64,000 nt of DNA from Limiplasma sp034927815 (GCA_034927815.1 JAYFPK010000003.1:72614-136613); one strand, 5' to 3'; positions 29,209 to 37,815 are shown, counted from the first letter of the stretch. The notes: generated by a model from the letters alone, not told the origin. A program made the numbers and translations.

Positions 29209-29368
29209 AATGATGGAATGCCAAAGGCAGCAAAGGGAAGCGTGTGCCCAGTGGGCACAGCCCGAAGGGCTAGCGACCCGAAGCTGGGGGATGAGGCGAG
29301 CGGCCAAACGGCAGTGCAGGCCGCGACACCGAAGAGCCGGAACCTGATCCCTTTGGCATTCCATCATT
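29209..29368. repeat. Structured dispersed repeat, copy A, with 19-bp terminal inverted repeats
   Basis: This 160-base element has perfect 19-bp inverted ends (29209-29227, 29350-29368). Inside are hairpins GTGCCC-AGT-GGGCAC (29243-29257), AGCCC-GAA-GGGCT (29259-29271) and GCGGCC/GGCCGC with a 13-base loop (29300-29324). The internal part (29256-29330) matches the reverse complement of 63861-63934 closely, the first 28 bases without change. No protein is encoded. It resembles a small non-autonomous element or a structured RNA; the class is not recognised. Confidence 0.75.
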
Positions 29369-29386
29369 TTGATTATTTTTGATGGA

Positions 29387-29413
29387 TTCTTAGGGGCATC
29401 ATGCCCCCAAGAA
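29387..29413. repeat. Palindrome, right member of a related pair
   Basis: The stem TTCTTAGGGGCA / TGCCCCCAAGAA (one mismatch, loop TCA) is related to the palindrome at 28178-28200. It lies 24 bases after the SpoIID-type gene stop on the other strand and may also act as its terminator. Confidence 0.55.
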
Positions 29414-29437
29414 CCCACACATATCCCCGTCCCCCCG

Positions 29438-30469
29438 TTACCATAACTTTACCACTTCCACCTGCTGGAAGTAATGGCGGATGATCTCCTTGGCCTTCTT
29501 TCCCTGGGCCGCCATGCCATACGCGCCCCATTGGCTCATGCCCACCCCATGGCCGTATCCCTTGCCCGCCATGGCTACGCGGCCCTCCTTCATGGAGAGG
29601 TCCGTCAGCAGCGTGGAGCGCATCTTGGTACTGCCCAGGGCGATGCGCAGGTCCGCCGCGTTCACGTCCTGGCCGTCCACGGTGAGGGTTACGGCCCGGC
29701 CGCTGTCTCCCTTGTCGCCAATAGCCAGCTTGCTATCCTTGGCCACCTTGATTTTTTGGTTTTGCTTCTGGCAAGCGGCCTGAAAATCATCCAGGGAAAA
29801 AGAGGCTTCCCAAGCCTCGGCCTGGGCCAGCTCCTGGGTGTCCTCCACCTGGTCCGGGGCGGGCTCCAGGCTTTCGATGACCCGGGTATAGGGCGGCTCC
29901 TCCTTGTTCCAGTTCAGGCCCTCCTTGGCCAGGGCGGTCATGCCGCCGCTGTGGGCATGGAACCAGGTATAGGGCAGCTCTCCCTGGCTGGAGAGCACCA
30001 CGCCGCTGGTCTCCTTGACGGCCTGCTTGATGCGCTCGTCCACGGCCTTGGCGTCGTAGGCCTGGGCCTCCTCCACATCCGTGGAGATATCCGCGCCCTC
30101 GTACTGGCTCTTTTTCTCCTGGACGAATTTCAGCACAAAGGTCCGGGCCAAAATCGCCTGGGCTTTGAGGGCCTCCATGGGCCAATCGTTCTTCATCTCC
30201 CCCGCCAGCACGCCCTGGACATAGGTTTCCACGTCCACCTCCCGCACCCTTTTCTCGTCCACCACGTAGACGGACAGGGTGGGAATGCCGTCCGGGTTCA
30301 TCTTCATCTTCTCCTGGGGCCAGCGCACCGCGTCCTTATTGGCGTTGCCGGGGGTGGCTCCGGGCTGGGCGCCGGGGGGGATGGTTTCCGCCGTGCCCGC
30401 GCAGCCTTGCACGGCCAGGGCCAGCGCTGCGCAAAGGGCCAGCAGCAGACCAAGCTTCCTTTTCCTCAT
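29438..30469 (-). CDS. SpoIID/LytB domain protein
   Basis: This is a 343-residue exported protein. A signal sequence ends with a probable lipobox (ALALAVQGC). The SpoIID domain has VETYVQGVLAGEM, ALKAQAILARTFVL, YTWFHAHSGGMTALAKEGL and the C-terminal GYGHGVGMSQWGAYGMA. In sporulation SpoIID is a transglycosylase that degrades septal peptidoglycan in engulfment; LytB-type paralogues have other wall roles, so the exact one is open. The glutamate in LAGEM matches the catalytic position. The ATG at 30469 has AAAGGAGG upstream, but that site is locked in a hairpin. Confidence 0.88.
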   Translation of the reverse strand: MRKRKLGLLLALCAALALAVQGCAGTAETIPPGAQPGATPGNANKDAVRWPQEKMKMNPDGIPTLSVYVVDEKRVREVDVETYVQGVLAGEMKNDWPMEALKAQAILARTFVLKFVQEKKSQYEGADISTDVEEAQAYDAKAVDERIKQAVKETSGVVLSSQGELPYTWFHAHSGGMTALAKEGLNWNKEEPPYTRVIESLEPAPDQVEDTQELAQAEAWEASFSLDDFQAACQKQNQKIKVAKDSKLAIGDKGDSGRAVTLTVDGQDVNAADLRIALGSTKMRSTLLTDLSMKEGRVAMAGKGYGHGVGMSQWGAYGMAAQGKKAKEIIRHYFQQVEVVKLW

Positions 30470-30476
30470 ACAAAAA

Positions 30477-30509
30477 GCCTCCTTTGGACGTAGCGTGTCC
30501 AAAGGAGGC
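30477..30509 (-). terminator. Terminator hairpin that contains the ribosome site of the SpoIID-type gene
   Basis: A perfect 13-bp stem (30477-30489 and 30497-30509, loop of 7) on the minus strand is followed by TTTTTGTATG. The 3' arm contains AAAGGAGG, the ribosome site, and the T run ends at the start codon. It can stop the upstream operon and also hide the site from ribosomes. Confidence 0.75.
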
Positions 30510-30552
30510 TTCCTCGCCCCATGCAAATTGCGGCAGCGGCGCTTGCTGGCCG

Positions 30553-30915
30553 TCAGCCTTCCAGGGCATAGCCGGGCTTGGCGCTCTTGCCCTCCTGCCG
30601 CATCACGTTTTCCTTGTTTTTCCCCAGGTAGACATTGTACAGGTCCTCCGCGCTCATGCCCGCCTCCAGGCACATGCTCACAAAGAAGTGCAAAATATCG
30701 CTAAGCTCCTCCCAAATGGCCCCGGAACGAAGCTCATGGGGATTTTTCCACCACTTGAAGTTGACTTCCTCCAGCAGCTCCGCCAGCTCTGAGAGCATCG
30801 CCAGGGTCTGCTTCTGAATCCATTCTTCAGGAGGAATGTCCTCCAAATGGCGCTCCCGCTTCAGCTTGTCCTGAAAGCCTTGCTGCAACGCGAAAATATG
30901 CTCCAGCTTGTCCAT
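30553..30915 (-). CDS. dUTPase/MazG-like nucleotide pyrophosphatase
   Basis: This 120-residue all-alpha protein resembles the dimeric dUTPase branch of the MazG superfamily. The metal-binding pattern is in LSELAELLEEVNFKWWKN and EELSDILHFFVSMCLEAG. Such enzymes hydrolyse dUTP or related nucleotides to the monophosphate. It lies three bases after the M16 protease gene, whose last codons supply the ribosome site GGAGGG, so the two are translationally coupled. It is the last gene of the long operon, just before the terminator hairpin. Confidence 0.75.
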   Translation of the reverse strand: MDKLEHIFALQQGFQDKLKRERHLEDIPPEEWIQKQTLAMLSELAELLEEVNFKWWKNPHELRSGAIWEELSDILHFFVSMCLEAGMSAEDLYNVYLGKNKENVMRQEGKSAKPGYALEG

Positions 30916-30918
30916 GGC

Positions 30919-32202
30919 TCACCCTCCGATCATTTGTACAAAGCGCTCCGCCTTTTTCCCTACAATGGCCGCGCTGGGGCTGGCCTGAAGCACCGCCCCG
31001 CCTATCCGCAGCACATCCTCCATGGTGACCCTGTCGATTTTTTTCAGCTGCTCGTCCGGGTCGTTGATGCGGTCCAAAAGAAGCATGCTGCGGCCAATGC
31101 TCTGCATCCGCCCGCTGGAGCTTTCCAGCCCCAGCACGAATCCGCCCCTGAGCTGGGCCTTGGCGCTGGTAAACTCCTGCTGGGTCAGGCCGTCCTTCAG
31201 CAGCAGGGCCATTTGATTCTGCATCTCCTTGAGCACGGTTTCGCCGTTTTCCGGGGTGGTGCCCGCGTAGGCGTTGAACACGCCGCAGCCCGGATAGCTG
31301 CTGGGGTAGGTGTAGATGCTGTAAGCCATGCCCAGCTCCTCCCGGACGCGCTGGAACAGGCGGCTGCTCATGCCTCCCCCCAAGGCGTTGTTGAATACGG
31401 ACAGAGGGTACAAATCGTCGCTGCCCAATTCCAGGCCGGGGTAGCCCATGCAGATGTGGAGCTGCTCCGTATCCTTTTCCCTGGCCCTGCGCCCGCTGCG
31501 GATGCCCTGGGGCGCGGCGGGAACCTCCATGGCCCCATGGCCCTCGGGCCCCTGGAAATTGTCAAAATAGCGGCCCGCCAGGTCCACAAAGGCGTCCCAG
31601 TCGTAGTTCCCGGCAATGGCCAGCACCATGGAGGAGGGCACATAGTGCCGCCGCCAGTAGCGCAGCACATCCTCCCGGCCATAGCCCCGGATGCGCTGGC
31701 TGGTGCCCAAAATAGGGTATTTCAAAGAGCCGGAATACTGGGCCTCGCTCAAAAGCTCGTGCACCAAATCCTCCGGGGTATCCTCCACCATGGCGATCTC
31801 TTCCAGCACCACGCCCCGTTCCTTTTGCAGCTCCCCATCGTCAAAGGCAGGGTGCAGCGCCAAATCGCTGAGGATGTCCACCGCCAGGGGCAGGTCCTCG
31901 TCGATGACCTTGGCGTAAAAGCAGGTGCAGTCCTTGCTGGTAAAGGCGTTGAGCTGCCCGCCCACCATGTCCATTTCCTGGGCGATGTCCCGGGCGCTGC
32001 GCTTTGCCGTCCCCTTGAACACCATATGCTCAATGAAGTGGGAGAGGCCGTTTTCCTCCGGCAGCTCGTTCATGGAGCCCACCTTCACCCACACCCCCAG
32101 GGTGCAGCTGCGTACATGGGGCAGCCGCTCCCCCACCAAACGGAGCCCGTTTGGCAATGTCGTCTGATCGAACATGATCCTTTCCCTTTCTGCGCGGGCC
32201 AT
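30919..32202 (-). CDS. M16 family zinc peptidase
   Basis: This is a 427-residue pitrilysin-type protease with the inverted zinc motif HFIEH in ENGLSHFIEHMVFKGT, and a downstream glutamate-rich segment expected to give the third ligand. A second, inactive M16 domain makes up the C-terminal half. The gene sits directly downstream of pnp, as YmxG-type M16 proteases do in many Bacillota. The first ATG has GGGAGGTGA six bases upstream; an ATG nine codons later also has a fair site, so the first residues are uncertain. The substrate is not known. Confidence 0.9.
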   Translation of the reverse strand: MARAERERIMFDQTTLPNGLRLVGERLPHVRSCTLGVWVKVGSMNELPEENGLSHFIEHMVFKGTAKRSARDIAQEMDMVGGQLNAFTSKDCTCFYAKVIDEDLPLAVDILSDLALHPAFDDGELQKERGVVLEEIAMVEDTPEDLVHELLSEAQYSGSLKYPILGTSQRIRGYGREDVLRYWRRHYVPSSMVLAIAGNYDWDAFVDLAGRYFDNFQGPEGHGAMEVPAAPQGIRSGRRAREKDTEQLHICMGYPGLELGSDDLYPLSVFNNALGGGMSSRLFQRVREELGMAYSIYTYPSSYPGCGVFNAYAGTTPENGETVLKEMQNQMALLLKDGLTQQEFTSAKAQLRGGFVLGLESSSGRMQSIGRSMLLLDRINDPDEQLKKIDRVTMEDVLRIGGAVLQASPSAAIVGKKAERFVQMIGG

Positions 32203-32329
32203 CAGGCGTCACCTCCCGCGGGTAGGTTGCGCCGCTTTGGGCCCTCCCATGCGCTGCCTTGAAAAAACCGCCGTCTGCGGGGCAAGGCCCACGCATGCGG
32301 CGGCTGGCAGGGCATCCGCCTGCTATGGT

Positions 32330-34483
32330 TTACTGGCGGCCATCCCGCCGGGGGGGACGGGCGCGTCCGGCTCCGGGCCGCGGCCCTTCGCTGGGAGCGG
32401 AGTACGTCATATCGTTACGAAGCAGATTCACGCGGCCTTGGGCGTCGATCTCGTTGACCTTCACCTGGATCTCGTCGCCGATGTTCATCACATCCTCAAC
32501 CTTCTCCACCCGGTGGTCCGCCATCTTGCTGATGTGCAGCATGCCGTCCTTGCCGGGGGTCAGCTCGATGAACGCTCCGAAGTTCATGATGCGCACCACC
32601 TTGCCCAGATACACGTCGCCCACCTCGACATCCTTGGCGATGCCCTCGATGATGCGGCGGGCCTTGGTGGCGGCGGCTTCGTCCGGGGTGGCGATGTACA
32701 CGCGGCCGTCGTCCTCGATGTCGATCTTCACACCGGTTTCCGCGATGATCTTGTTGATCATCTTTCCGCCCGGTCCAATGACCTCGCGGATCTTCTCCGG
32801 ATTGATGGTGAAGCGGACGATCTTGGGCGCGTACTTGCTCAGGTGGTCCCGGGGCTGCTCCAGGGTGTCCAGCATGGTCTTGAGAATATGCAGCCGCCCC
32901 GCCAGCGCCTGGCTGAGGGCTTTCTCCAGAATGGGCTTGTCAATGCCCGCGATCTTGATGTCCATTTGAATGGCGGTGATGCCCTTCACGGTGCCCGCCA
33001 CCTTGAAGTCCATGTCCCCCAGGAAGTCCTCCAAGCCCTGGATGTCCGTCAGCACGGCCACCCGGTCGCTGTCCGCTTCCTTGATGAGGCCCATGGCGAC
33101 GCCCGCCACAGGGGCCTTGATGGGTACGCCCGCGTCCATGAGGGAGAGCGTGCTGCCGCACACGGAGGCCATGGAGCTGGAGCCGTTAGAGCTCAGCACC
33201 TCGCTCACCAGCCGCAGGGCATAGGGGAACTCGTCCTCGCCGGGGATCACGGGCTCCAGGGCCCGCTCCGCCAAAGCGCCGTGCCCCACCTCCCGGCGGC
33301 CCGGGCTCCTCATGCGGCCCGCCTCGCCGGTGGCGTAGGGGGGCATGTTGTAGTGGTGGATGTAGCGCTTGCTGTCCTCGGTGCCGATGCCGTCCAGGAT
33401 CTGCACGTCGCTCATGGAGCTCAGCGTGGTAACGGTGAGCACCTGGGTTTCGCCCCGGGTGAATACGGCGCTGCCATGGGTACGGGGGAGCAGGCCCGCC
33501 TCGCACCAGATGGCCCGGATATCGGTCAGGCCCCGGCCATCAGCCCGCAGGCCGCTGTCCAGAATCTTCTTGCGCATGATTTCCTTGTTGAGGGCGTACA
33601 GCGCGTCGGACACCTCGCCGAGGCGGCCTTCAAACTGCTGGGCGAAATGCTCCATGCACTCCGCCTTCACCGCTTCCTCCCGGGCCTGGCGCTCGTGGCG
33701 GTCGGTGGTTTCAAAGCAGTAGGCGCACTTGTCGTAGGCGTACTCCCGCACGGCCTGCTTCACGTCGTCGCCGGTGAGCACCAGCGGCACCTGCACCTTT
33801 TCCTTGCCGATGGCCTGCTGGATTTCCTCAATAAAGGCCACCAGCCGCTGGATTTCCTCATGGGCAAAGAGAATCGCCCCCAGCATCTTCTCCTCGGAAA
33901 CCTCCTTGGCCCCCGCTTCCACCATCAGCACGGCCTCCTTGGTGCCGCTTACCGTCAGGTGCAGATCGCTCTTTTGCCGCTGCTCCTCATTGGGGCAGAG
34001 CAGGTATTCCCCGTCTATCATGCCCACCACCACGGTGCCCGTGGGGCCGTTCCAGGGAATCTCGCTGACGCTCAGCGCCGCGGAGGAACCCAGCATGGCG
34101 GCGACTTCCGGGGGAATGTCCTTGTCCACGGACAGCACGGTAGCCACTACCTGAACGTCGTTGCGCATGCCCTTGGGGAACAGGGGACGCAAAGGCCTGT
34201 CAATCAGCCGGCAGGTGAGAGTGGCTCTTTCGGTGGGCCGTCCTTCCCGCTTGATGAAGCCGCCGGGGATTTTGCCCACGGAGTATTGCTTTTCCTCAAA
34301 GTCAACGCTCAGGGGAAAGAAGTCCACGCCCTCCCTGGGCTTGTCCGACATGGTGGCGTTGACGATCACCACGGTGTCGCCAAAGCGCACAAGGGCGGAA
34401 CCCGCCGCTTGCATGGCATACTTGCCAAATTCAATGGTGAGCGGGCGTCCCGCCAGCTCGGTGGAAAAAACCTTGTTTTCCAT
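32330..34483 (-). CDS. pnp: Polyribonucleotide nucleotidyltransferase (PNPase)
   Basis: This is a 717-residue PNPase with two RNase PH domains separated by a helical domain, then KH (VIGPGGKMINKIIAETGVKIDI) and S1 (VGDVYLGKVVRIMNFGAFIEL) domains. It degrades RNA 3' to 5' with phosphate and can add tails. Catalytic-core segments are present (ITAIQMDIKIAG; GRREVGHGALAERAL). It lies after rpsO, separated by a 155-base stretch of four hairpins that probably shapes its expression. The C-terminus ends soon after the S1 domain in a basic proline tail. Confidence 0.97.
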   Translation of the reverse strand: MENKVFSTELAGRPLTIEFGKYAMQAAGSALVRFGDTVVIVNATMSDKPREGVDFFPLSVDFEEKQYSVGKIPGGFIKREGRPTERATLTCRLIDRPLRPLFPKGMRNDVQVVATVLSVDKDIPPEVAAMLGSSAALSVSEIPWNGPTGTVVVGMIDGEYLLCPNEEQRQKSDLHLTVSGTKEAVLMVEAGAKEVSEEKMLGAILFAHEEIQRLVAFIEEIQQAIGKEKVQVPLVLTGDDVKQAVREYAYDKCAYCFETTDRHERQAREEAVKAECMEHFAQQFEGRLGEVSDALYALNKEIMRKKILDSGLRADGRGLTDIRAIWCEAGLLPRTHGSAVFTRGETQVLTVTTLSSMSDVQILDGIGTEDSKRYIHHYNMPPYATGEAGRMRSPGRREVGHGALAERALEPVIPGEDEFPYALRLVSEVLSSNGSSSMASVCGSTLSLMDAGVPIKAPVAGVAMGLIKEADSDRVAVLTDIQGLEDFLGDMDFKVAGTVKGITAIQMDIKIAGIDKPILEKALSQALAGRLHILKTMLDTLEQPRDHLSKYAPKIVRFTINPEKIREVIGPGGKMINKIIAETGVKIDIEDDGRVYIATPDEAAATKARRIIEGIAKDVEVGDVYLGKVVRIMNFGAFIELTPGKDGMLHISKMADHRVEKVEDVMNIGDEIQVKVNEIDAQGRVNLLRNDMTYSAPSEGPRPGAGRARPPRRDGRQ

Positions 34484-34638
34484 TTCCTACTCCTCTTCCT
34501 GCCCACAGGCCGTGTTGCCTGCGGCAACTCCTCTTCCGCCGCCTCCAGGCGGCCCGGGACTTATGTCCCTTCTTCACAAAACAGCCGCGCCCGGCGGGTT
34601 TCCCCGCCGTTGCGCGGTTGGTTCGAGCCCTGGATGAT
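34484..34638 (-). promoter_or_regulatory. Four-hairpin spacer between rpsO and pnp
   Basis: Four perfect short stems follow each other: 34514-34528, 34538-34553, 34556-34569 and 34592-34609 (7-bp stem with a TTTC loop on the plus strand). No T run is seen. In enteric bacteria the matching interval holds processing hairpins that PNPase uses to limit its own mRNA; the same here is only an inference. Confidence 0.55.
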
Positions 34639-34893
34639 TTACTTTCTCAGCCCCAGCTGAGCGATCAGGTTCCGGTAGCTTTCAATGTCGGTATTCTTCA
34701 GGTAATCCAGCAGGCCCCGGCGCTTACCCACCATGAGCAACAGGCCGCGGCGGCTGTGGTGATCCTTCTTGTTGAGCTTGAGGTGCTCGTTGAGGTGGTT
34801 GATCCGCTCGGTGAGCAGCGCGATCTGCACCTCCGGGGAGCCGGTGTCGCCTTCGTGGCGGGCATAGGTCTTGATGATTTCTGCCTTTTGCAT
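34639..34893 (-). CDS. rpsO: 30S ribosomal protein S15
   Basis: This is an 84-residue S15 with the family core (GDTGSPEVQIALLTERI, LNEHLKLNKKDHHSRRGLL, LLDYLKNTDIESYRNLI). It binds the central domain of 16S rRNA and helps form bridge contacts to the 50S subunit. The ATG at 34893 has AAGGAGG five bases upstream; the longer open frame starts without support. It lies between ribF and pnp in the conserved Bacillota order. Confidence 0.98.
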   Translation of the reverse strand: MQKAEIIKTYARHEGDTGSPEVQIALLTERINHLNEHLKLNKKDHHSRRGLLLMVGKRRGLLDYLKNTDIESYRNLIAQLGLRK

Positions 34894-35052
34894 AATTGCC
34901 TCCTTGTGATGGTGACGCCGCTTGGCGTCCCGCTTATCGCCGCATCCATAGCCCACCGTTGGCATTCGGCAAGCTGCGCATACGGTTCTCCCTGGGTTTA
35001 GAAACACGCAAATGATTGTACCATGGGCGGCGGCTTTTGTAAACCCGTTTTT

Positions 35053-35850
35053 TCATTCACCGGGGCTTTTGCGTCCATGGAGGTATTGGACCATCACCTG
35101 GCTTTGAGGGGCGATCTCCCCTGGCAGCCACGCCCGGGCAACGCCCTGGTTTTCGGCCCGCAACACCCCGGGCCAGGTCCTGCCCTGGGCCTGAAACAGC
35201 GCGCGGTACAGCCCCGGCGCCACCCCTTGCTTGCCATCCTCCGTGGCCTGAAGCGCCGCCACCTCTCCCTGGCGGCCGGTGACAAGGGCCAGCCGCTGGT
35301 AGGGCTGCTCCATCATCTGCCGGGCCAGGTCCACCTCGCCCCTTGCCAGAAGCTCCCGGATCACCGTGGAGCTGACTTCCCTTCCCTCCAGGGTGATCCT
35401 GGGCACCACCTCCGCCCGGTAGCCGAACACCTCTCCCAAAGCCGCCAGCAGCCTGGGGTCTCCCTCGCCCCTGCGGCCAAAGGTGTGGTTGTAGCCCACC
35501 ACGATAAAAAGGGGATGGAACCGTTTGCAAAGCCCGGCGATAAACTCCTCCGGGGGCGTGTCCATCACGGCCCTGTCAAAGGGCTTCTCCTCCAATACGT
35601 CCACACCCAGGGCCCGCATGCGCTCGGCCCGCTCTTCCAGGGTGGTCAGCATGGGAGGGCACTGCTCCGGCCGGATCAGCTCCATGGGATGGGTGGAGAA
35701 GGTGCTCACCACCAGCTCCACGCCCTGCTGCTTTGCCAGCGCTTTGGCCCTTTTGAGCAGCACCCGGTGCCCCAGGTGCACCCCGTCAAACATGCCCAGC
35801 GCAACCACACTGTGGCCGTCTCCAGTGTGTCCATTCAGGCAAACGCCCAT
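35053..35850 (-). CDS. ribF: FAD synthetase family protein (RibF) with reduced kinase domain
   Basis: This is a 265-residue RibF relative. The N-terminal FMN adenylyltransferase domain is complete: GMFDGVHLGH (19-28), VVGYNHTFGRRGEGD and SSTVIREL (160-167). The C-terminal part keeps a barrel-like pattern (APGLYRAL, TWPGVLR, VMVQYLHG). It is about 80 residues instead of about 125 and lacks the riboflavin-kinase GFPTAN motif. It may therefore only make FAD from FMN, or it may have lost both roles and gained another. The ribosome site is GGGAGGA. The gene stands between truB and rpsO, the usual place. Confidence 0.85.
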   Translation of the reverse strand: MGVCLNGHTGDGHSVVALGMFDGVHLGHRVLLKRAKALAKQQGVELVVSTFSTHPMELIRPEQCPPMLTTLEERAERMRALGVDVLEEKPFDRAVMDTPPEEFIAGLCKRFHPLFIVVGYNHTFGRRGEGDPRLLAALGEVFGYRAEVVPRITLEGREVSSTVIRELLARGEVDLARQMMEQPYQRLALVTGRQGEVAALQATEDGKQGVAPGLYRALFQAQGRTWPGVLRAENQGVARAWLPGEIAPQSQVMVQYLHGRKSPGE

Positions 35851-35869
35851 GCGCTTTCCTCCCGCGTTT

Positions 35870-36793
35870 TTATTCTCCCAGCCAGGTGCATGGCTTCAGC
35901 CTGTCCTCCTGGCGGCGGCCAATGGCCGTCAGCCTTCCGTCCACCCACAGGCAGGCGGCCTCGCCCGCTTCCGCCGCCGTGCCGTGCAGCTCCTGAAAGC
36001 CCGCCCAGGGCAGATCCCCTCCTGTGAAAAAAGCCTTGCGAAGCTCCTGGGGAACCTGTGCCCGGGGCAGATGGCCCAACGGGGCGTCCATGGGCAGCAG
36101 GCACTGGCGGATGGCGCCTTCCCGGGCGGCGTCCCCCAGGGCCTCCAGGGTGTGGGCGGTCTCCAGGGTGAAAATCCCGGAGCGGGTCCGCAGCAAAAAC
36201 CGCAGATGGGCCGGGCACCCCAGGCTCTCCCCCAGGTCATGGCACAAGGTGCGCACATAAAAGCCCTTGGAGCAGGCCACATGCAGCAACGCGCCGTGGC
36301 CGGGGGTCATCCGCTCCAGGCCCAGGGCATGCACCCGCACCCGCCTTGGGGGAATTTCGGCCTGCTTGCCCTCCCGGGCCAGCTCATACAGGCGCTTTCC
36401 CTCCTGCTGGATGGCGCTGTACATGGGGGGGCGCTGCCAGATCTCCCCCTGAAACCGGGGCAGAGCCGCCCGCAGCGCGGCCTCCTGGGGCCAGCCTTCG
36501 CCCCAGGCCAAGGGCGTTCCCTGGGCGTCCTGGGTGTCGGTGGCGCAGCCAAAGGCTACCTCCGCCACATAGGCCTTTTCCTTCTCCTGCATGTAGTCAA
36601 AAAGCCGGGTGGCCTTTCCCACCATCAGGGGAAGCACCCCCGCCGCTTCCGGGTCCAGAGTGCCTCCATGGCCGATCTTCGCGCCGCCCAAAAAGCGCCG
36701 AACCATGCCCACCACTCCCGCGGAGGACATGCCCGGCGGCTTGAGCACATTCAAAAAGCCGCAAAGCGCTTCTTCCCTTTCTTGCCCCGTCAC
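35870..36793 (-). CDS. truB: tRNA pseudouridine(55) synthase TruB
   Basis: This is a 307-residue TruB with the catalytic aspartate in GHGGTLDPEAAGVLPL, and a C-terminal PUA-like region. It converts uridine 55 to pseudouridine in the T loop of tRNAs. The start is GTG at 36793, whose last bases overlap the TGA of the upstream phosphoesterase gene, with AAGGGAG nine bases before. The frame is open further upstream within the other gene. It is part of the infB-rbfA-nrnA-truB-ribF order conserved in Bacillota. Confidence 0.95.
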   Translation of the reverse strand: MTGQEREEALCGFLNVLKPPGMSSAGVVGMVRRFLGGAKIGHGGTLDPEAAGVLPLMVGKATRLFDYMQEKEKAYVAEVAFGCATDTQDAQGTPLAWGEGWPQEAALRAALPRFQGEIWQRPPMYSAIQQEGKRLYELAREGKQAEIPPRRVRVHALGLERMTPGHGALLHVACSKGFYVRTLCHDLGESLGCPAHLRFLLRTRSGIFTLETAHTLEALGDAAREGAIRQCLLPMDAPLGHLPRAQVPQELRKAFFTGGDLPWAGFQELHGTAAEAGEAACLWVDGRLTAIGRRQEDRLKPCTWLGE

Positions 36794-37815
36794 GCCTGAA
36801 GGCTCCCTTCCCAGGCCTTGACCAGCGCCGAGCGCACCTGCTCCACGGCCTCCCCTAACGGCGCATGCACCGTGCACCCCGACGCCAGGGGATGGCCGCC
36901 TCCGCCAAAGAGCTCGGCCACCTGGTCCACCCGGTAAGGGGACAGGGCCCGAAGGCTGAACTTGATGCCGCCGTCCTCCATCTCCCGCGCAAAATAAGCC
37001 AGCCTGACGCCGGAGGTATCGATGGCATAATCCACCACGCCCTCGGTATGCTCGCTGGTGGCTCCCGCCTCCTCCATGTCCGCCTGGCTGACCTGCATCC
37101 CGGCGACCTCCCCCTCGCAGAGAAAGACCATGGTGGGCAGCGCCTTGCCCAGCAGGCTCACAAAGGCGCGCTCCTTGCGCCTGACCAGCATCCGGCCATA
37201 CTTGGCGAGGGGAAGCCCCGCCTCCATCAGGCGGGCCATGAGCGTGAAGGCTTCGGCGTTGGTACCCTCATAGATGAAGTTCCCCGTGTCCGTGGATAGG
37301 CCCGTATACAGGCATACCGCTTCCTCCTGGCGGATGGGCAGCCCAAGCTCGCTGTACAGCCGGCTCACCAAAATCGCCGTGGCCGGCACCCCGTCGTCCA
37401 CCAAATTGATGCGGGCATACCCGGGATTGGTGCCGTGATGGTCGATCTGGGCGGTGAGGGGTACGCTGTGAAACAGCGCCTCCGCCGCCCCCAGGCGGTT
37501 GGAGGCGCTTACGTCCACCGCCAAAGCCAGAAGGTTCCCGGTCATTGCATCCACCTGGGCCGCCGCATCCCCGGGGGTCCGGATGCGATCCAGCCCCGGC
37601 AGGAAAAACAGATTCGGCGGCGCCACGCCGTCCAATACCATCGTGACCTTCTTTTCCACCCGCTCCAGCATCATCTTCACCGCCAGGGCGCTCCCGATGG
37701 TATCCCCGTCCGGGGACACATGGGAAAACAGCAAGATGCTGTCCGCCTTTTGAATGGCGGACAGCAGTTCTTTCATTTGGTAGAGCTCATTGGATTTCCG
37801 GGGGTCCATCCTCAT
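36790..37815 (-). CDS. nrnA: DHH family phosphoesterase (NrnA-like)
   Basis: This is a 341-residue DHH-DHHA1 protein. The motifs HVSPDGDTIGSA and DHHGTNPGY, the source of the family name, bind manganese, and GGGGHPLASGC lies in the DHHA1 domain. NrnA-type enzymes degrade short oligoribonucleotides (nanoRNA) and can dephosphorylate pAp. The place between rbfA and truB supports this assignment. The first ATG has GGAGG nine bases upstream and overlaps the end of rbfA by 29 bases; an ATG two codons on is an alternative. Confidence 0.9.
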   Translation of the reverse strand: MRMDPRKSNELYQMKELLSAIQKADSILLFSHVSPDGDTIGSALAVKMMLERVEKKVTMVLDGVAPPNLFFLPGLDRIRTPGDAAAQVDAMTGNLLALAVDVSASNRLGAAEALFHSVPLTAQIDHHGTNPGYARINLVDDGVPATAILVSRLYSELGLPIRQEEAVCLYTGLSTDTGNFIYEGTNAEAFTLMARLMEAGLPLAKYGRMLVRRKERAFVSLLGKALPTMVFLCEGEVAGMQVSQADMEEAGATSEHTEGVVDYAIDTSGVRLAYFAREMEDGGIKFSLRALSPYRVDQVAELFGGGGHPLASGCTVHAPLGEAVEQVRSALVKAWEGSLQA

